Below are positions 62,642 through 64,000 of a DNA stretch of 64,000 bases, in pieces; position 1 is the first letter of the stretch; each line of letters begins with the position of its first letter. Below the pieces are notes generated by a model. That model had not been told where the DNA came from. It was given only the letters and a program-made list of their open reading frames with translations, and did not search any database. This DNA comes from Shewanella sp. UCD-KL21. Lineage in GTDB: Bacteria > Pseudomonadota > Gammaproteobacteria > Enterobacterales > Shewanellaceae. Both the position numbers and the translations under genes were made by a program. The stretch covers positions 90,290 to 154,289 of the forward strand of contig NZ_MPHK01000010.1 in assembly GCF_001957135.1 (NCBI RefSeq). The letters are read 5' to 3'.

Positions 62642-63322
62642 TTATTTTTGTGCCAAAGGCTGTTGAGCAGCATTTTGAACCAGAGGTTTTAAAGCTGAAA
62701 AGTACGCCGACAATGCGTTAATTTCATCAGCAGTCAGCTTAGCGGCAATGTTAGCCATCATATTATCGACATCACCTTTTCGGGTACCATTTTGCCAAGC
62801 CAATAGTTGATTTTTAAGATAGCTAGGCTCTTGGCCTGCAAGTCGAGGGAAGTTAGCAGCGCCAATGCCAGAAGGTCCATGACAGCTAGTACAGGCAGGT
62901 ATATCGCGGCCCCAATCGCCCTGATAAGCCAATTTTTCCGCCATATCACTTATCACCACCTTGTCACCGCGGTATTGCAATGGGATCTCAGCGACCACTT
63001 TAGCGGCAAAGAAGTCAGCAACCACTTGGATAGCATCGCCTTGTACTGTCGCAGCCATCGCCGACATTGTGGGACTTTGTCGATTACCCATTTGAAAATT
63101 AACCAGCTGCGAGGCGATATACTCACTGGATAAACCTGCCAACCTCGGCCCTACAACACCTAAACCCTCACCATTAACGCCATGGCAAGTTAAGCAAACT
63201 TGTGCCGGTGTGGGGACGGTTTGCAATAACTCTTTGGGAGATTGCGCAGGAATATCGGCAATAGCCAAGTTACAACTTGCCCCTATTGCTATTGTCATGA
63301 TGACTTGTAAAAGGAATTTCAT
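62642..63322 (-). CDS. Dihaem cytochrome c4-type protein, likely electron partner of TsdA (TsdB-like)
   Basis: This 226-residue precursor has a signal peptide (1-22, NLAIA). Two class I cytochrome domains carry haem sites CLTCHGVNGEG and CTSCHGPSGIG. Each has PRLAG and a likely Met ligand (MSAMAA, NMMANIA). This is the cytochrome c4 layout. Directly upstream of the TsdA-like gene it fits TsdB, which shuttles electrons between TsdA and the respiratory chain. AAGGA precedes the ATG. Confidence 0.85.
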   Translation of the reverse strand: MKFLLQVIMTIAIGASCNLAIADIPAQSPKELLQTVPTPAQVCLTCHGVNGEGLGVVGPRLAGLSSEYIASQLVNFQMGNRQSPTMSAMAATVQGDAIQVVADFFAAKVVAEIPLQYRGDKVVISDMAEKLAYQGDWGRDIPACTSCHGPSGIGAANFPRLAGQEPSYLKNQLLAWQNGTRKGDVDNMMANIAAKLTADEINALSAYFSALKPLVQNAAQQPLAQK

Positions 63323-63804
63323 ATACCGCCCTGTCCTTGGATGATGTTTAGCTAATGGAATAATAAATGTAGTCCATCAGGTTCACTTTATGTGACTTAA
63401 TTGAATACTCTCCACCAAAGAAAAAGTAACCCAAATACGCTTATCAAAGAACAGACAGTGAACATTGGCAGGCTAAAGACTGATGATGAAAGGTCGTTGT
63501 CGATTAGTCATCAGCAAATCGACTGGAGTGAAGTTAATTCTGAGGTTATGCCTTTAGCGCTATTTTATGACAATAAAATGTATGGTCCGCCTCGTTATTG
63601 CAAATGATATTTTCGATAACGAGGTTGGTTTGCGCTAATGTATTCGGAGTCTTCATTAGGTGCTTACCACCCGCTCCACGATGAGTTCCGCGCTAGATTG
63701 TCCTCAAAAAGCCCAAAGCATACTGCGTTGCTGTTTTTATTGTCAGGTCTTCAATCTAGTGGTCTGACCGTTCTGTCATCTTCTCTATCATCTGCAAACT
63801 CGGG
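63323..63804. other. Region without a convincing gene between TsdB-like gene and IS110 fragment
   Basis: 482 bp. A TTG-started 68-codon frame (63401-63607) has no ribosome site or recognisable product. Two inverted repeats are visible: CCTCGTTAT/ATAACGAGG (63590-63598, 63616-63624) and CTAGATTG/CAATCTAG (63693-63700, 63752-63759). The part nearest 63805 is probably the non-coding end of the insertion element. Confidence 0.5.
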
Positions 63805-64000
63805 TTAAACTCTTATTTCAAAGGCTTGCTTGGTCGATAACACCGACCACGCTATTCGTACCAATTTATTCGCTAATGCTACGACTGCGACATTAAATGG
63901 CTTTCTCGCTCTAAGCTCAAGTATCCATTCGCCAAACACCGCAACCGCAACGTCTGGCCTCGATAAAATTGACCGTGCTCCATGGATAAACAAGGTCCTT
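63805..64000 (-). mobile_element. IS110-family (probably IS1111 group) recombinase, C-terminal fragment cut by window edge
   Basis: On the minus strand the frame is open to base 64000 and ends at 63805. The 64 residues RTLFIHGARSILSR ... WILELRARKPFNVAVVALANKLVRIAWSVLS match the C-terminus of IS110-family DEDD/Ser recombinases (usual form RxLLIHGARAVL ... RKxxNVAxVALANKxARIAW). The LLIHGAR version suggests the IS1111 group. The N-terminal part lies outside the window, so intactness cannot be judged. Confidence 0.85.

Noticed and set aside
63401..63607. 68-codon ORF
   Set aside because: TTG start, no ribosome site, no recognisable motif, and it ends in a hairpin near a mobile element; treated as non-coding.

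Overview
The window looks like chromosomal DNA of a marine gammaproteobacterium of the Alteromonadales, most likely Shewanella. This is inferred from gene content and not from any search: RapA, TcdA, RraB, Tpm, TsdBA-like cytochromes, a SapC/flavin-halogenase/TonB-receptor trio, many small conserved Shewanella-type proteins, moderate G+C and compact spacing. One IS110-family recombinase fragment sits at the extreme right edge; no prophage, CRISPR array or rRNA was seen.

Region 1 (1-19.5 kb) is a galactoside-utilisation locus. A TonB-dependent receptor, a flavin halogenase-like protein, a SapC-like protein and a sodium:solute symporter (cut by the left edge) run leftward. galT, galK and a secreted lipase-like esterase form a second leftward operon. 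Facing it are an aerobic glycerol-3-phosphate dehydrogenase (glpD), a 2-keto-3-deoxygalactonate kinase (dgoK), a sugar-dehydrogenase-like SDR and a GntR/FadR-type regulator. A GH36 alpha-galactosidase and a GH42 beta-galactosidase are divergent. A 21-bp palindromic operator (half-site AGTATTTAT) recurs upstream of the receptor, in the galT/glpD gap and in the GH36/GH42 gap, so these units probably form one local regulon. Lipase, alpha- and beta-galactosidase, GalK/GalT and GlpD are together what is needed to take apart a galactosylglycerol or galactolipid (alpha-Gal-1,6-beta-Gal-glycerol). That is the most attractive hypothesis here.

Region 2 (19.5-36.4 kb): tRNA-Leu(CAA), a DUF3149 microprotein, a SieB-like membrane protein, tcdA, two tandem paralogous porins (the first with a good CRP-like site), tpm, a 21-bp tandem array, a Cys-rich small protein, an orphan Ser/Thr kinase with an unrecognised C-terminal domain, a large secreted metzincin protease, a 1235-residue hybrid histidine kinase, and a PIN-PhoH ATPase.

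Region 3 (36.4-53.8 kb): rapA, a DUF3530 protein, a crotonase with an altered catalytic position, a response regulator with CheX/CheC-like output followed by a PAS-GGDEF diguanylate cyclase, rraB, a PlsC acyltransferase, and a zinc-uptake operon (His-rich secreted protein, outer-membrane porin with two His/Asp/Glu-rich segments, ZnuA-like binding protein, ZnuB-like permease) with no ATPase gene. Two small membrane proteins, an MscS channel, a MaoC-like protein and a TraB/GumN protein follow.

Region 4 (53.8-64 kb): DUF3016, DUF4240 and other small proteins, a double-receiver protein whose first receiver lacks the phospho-acceptor, HU, a TorF-type porin, an RcsF-like lipoprotein, an alanine/glycine:cation symporter, a CWC protein, a TsdA/TsdB-like cytochrome pair, then about 480 bp without a convincing gene leading to the IS110 recombinase fragment.
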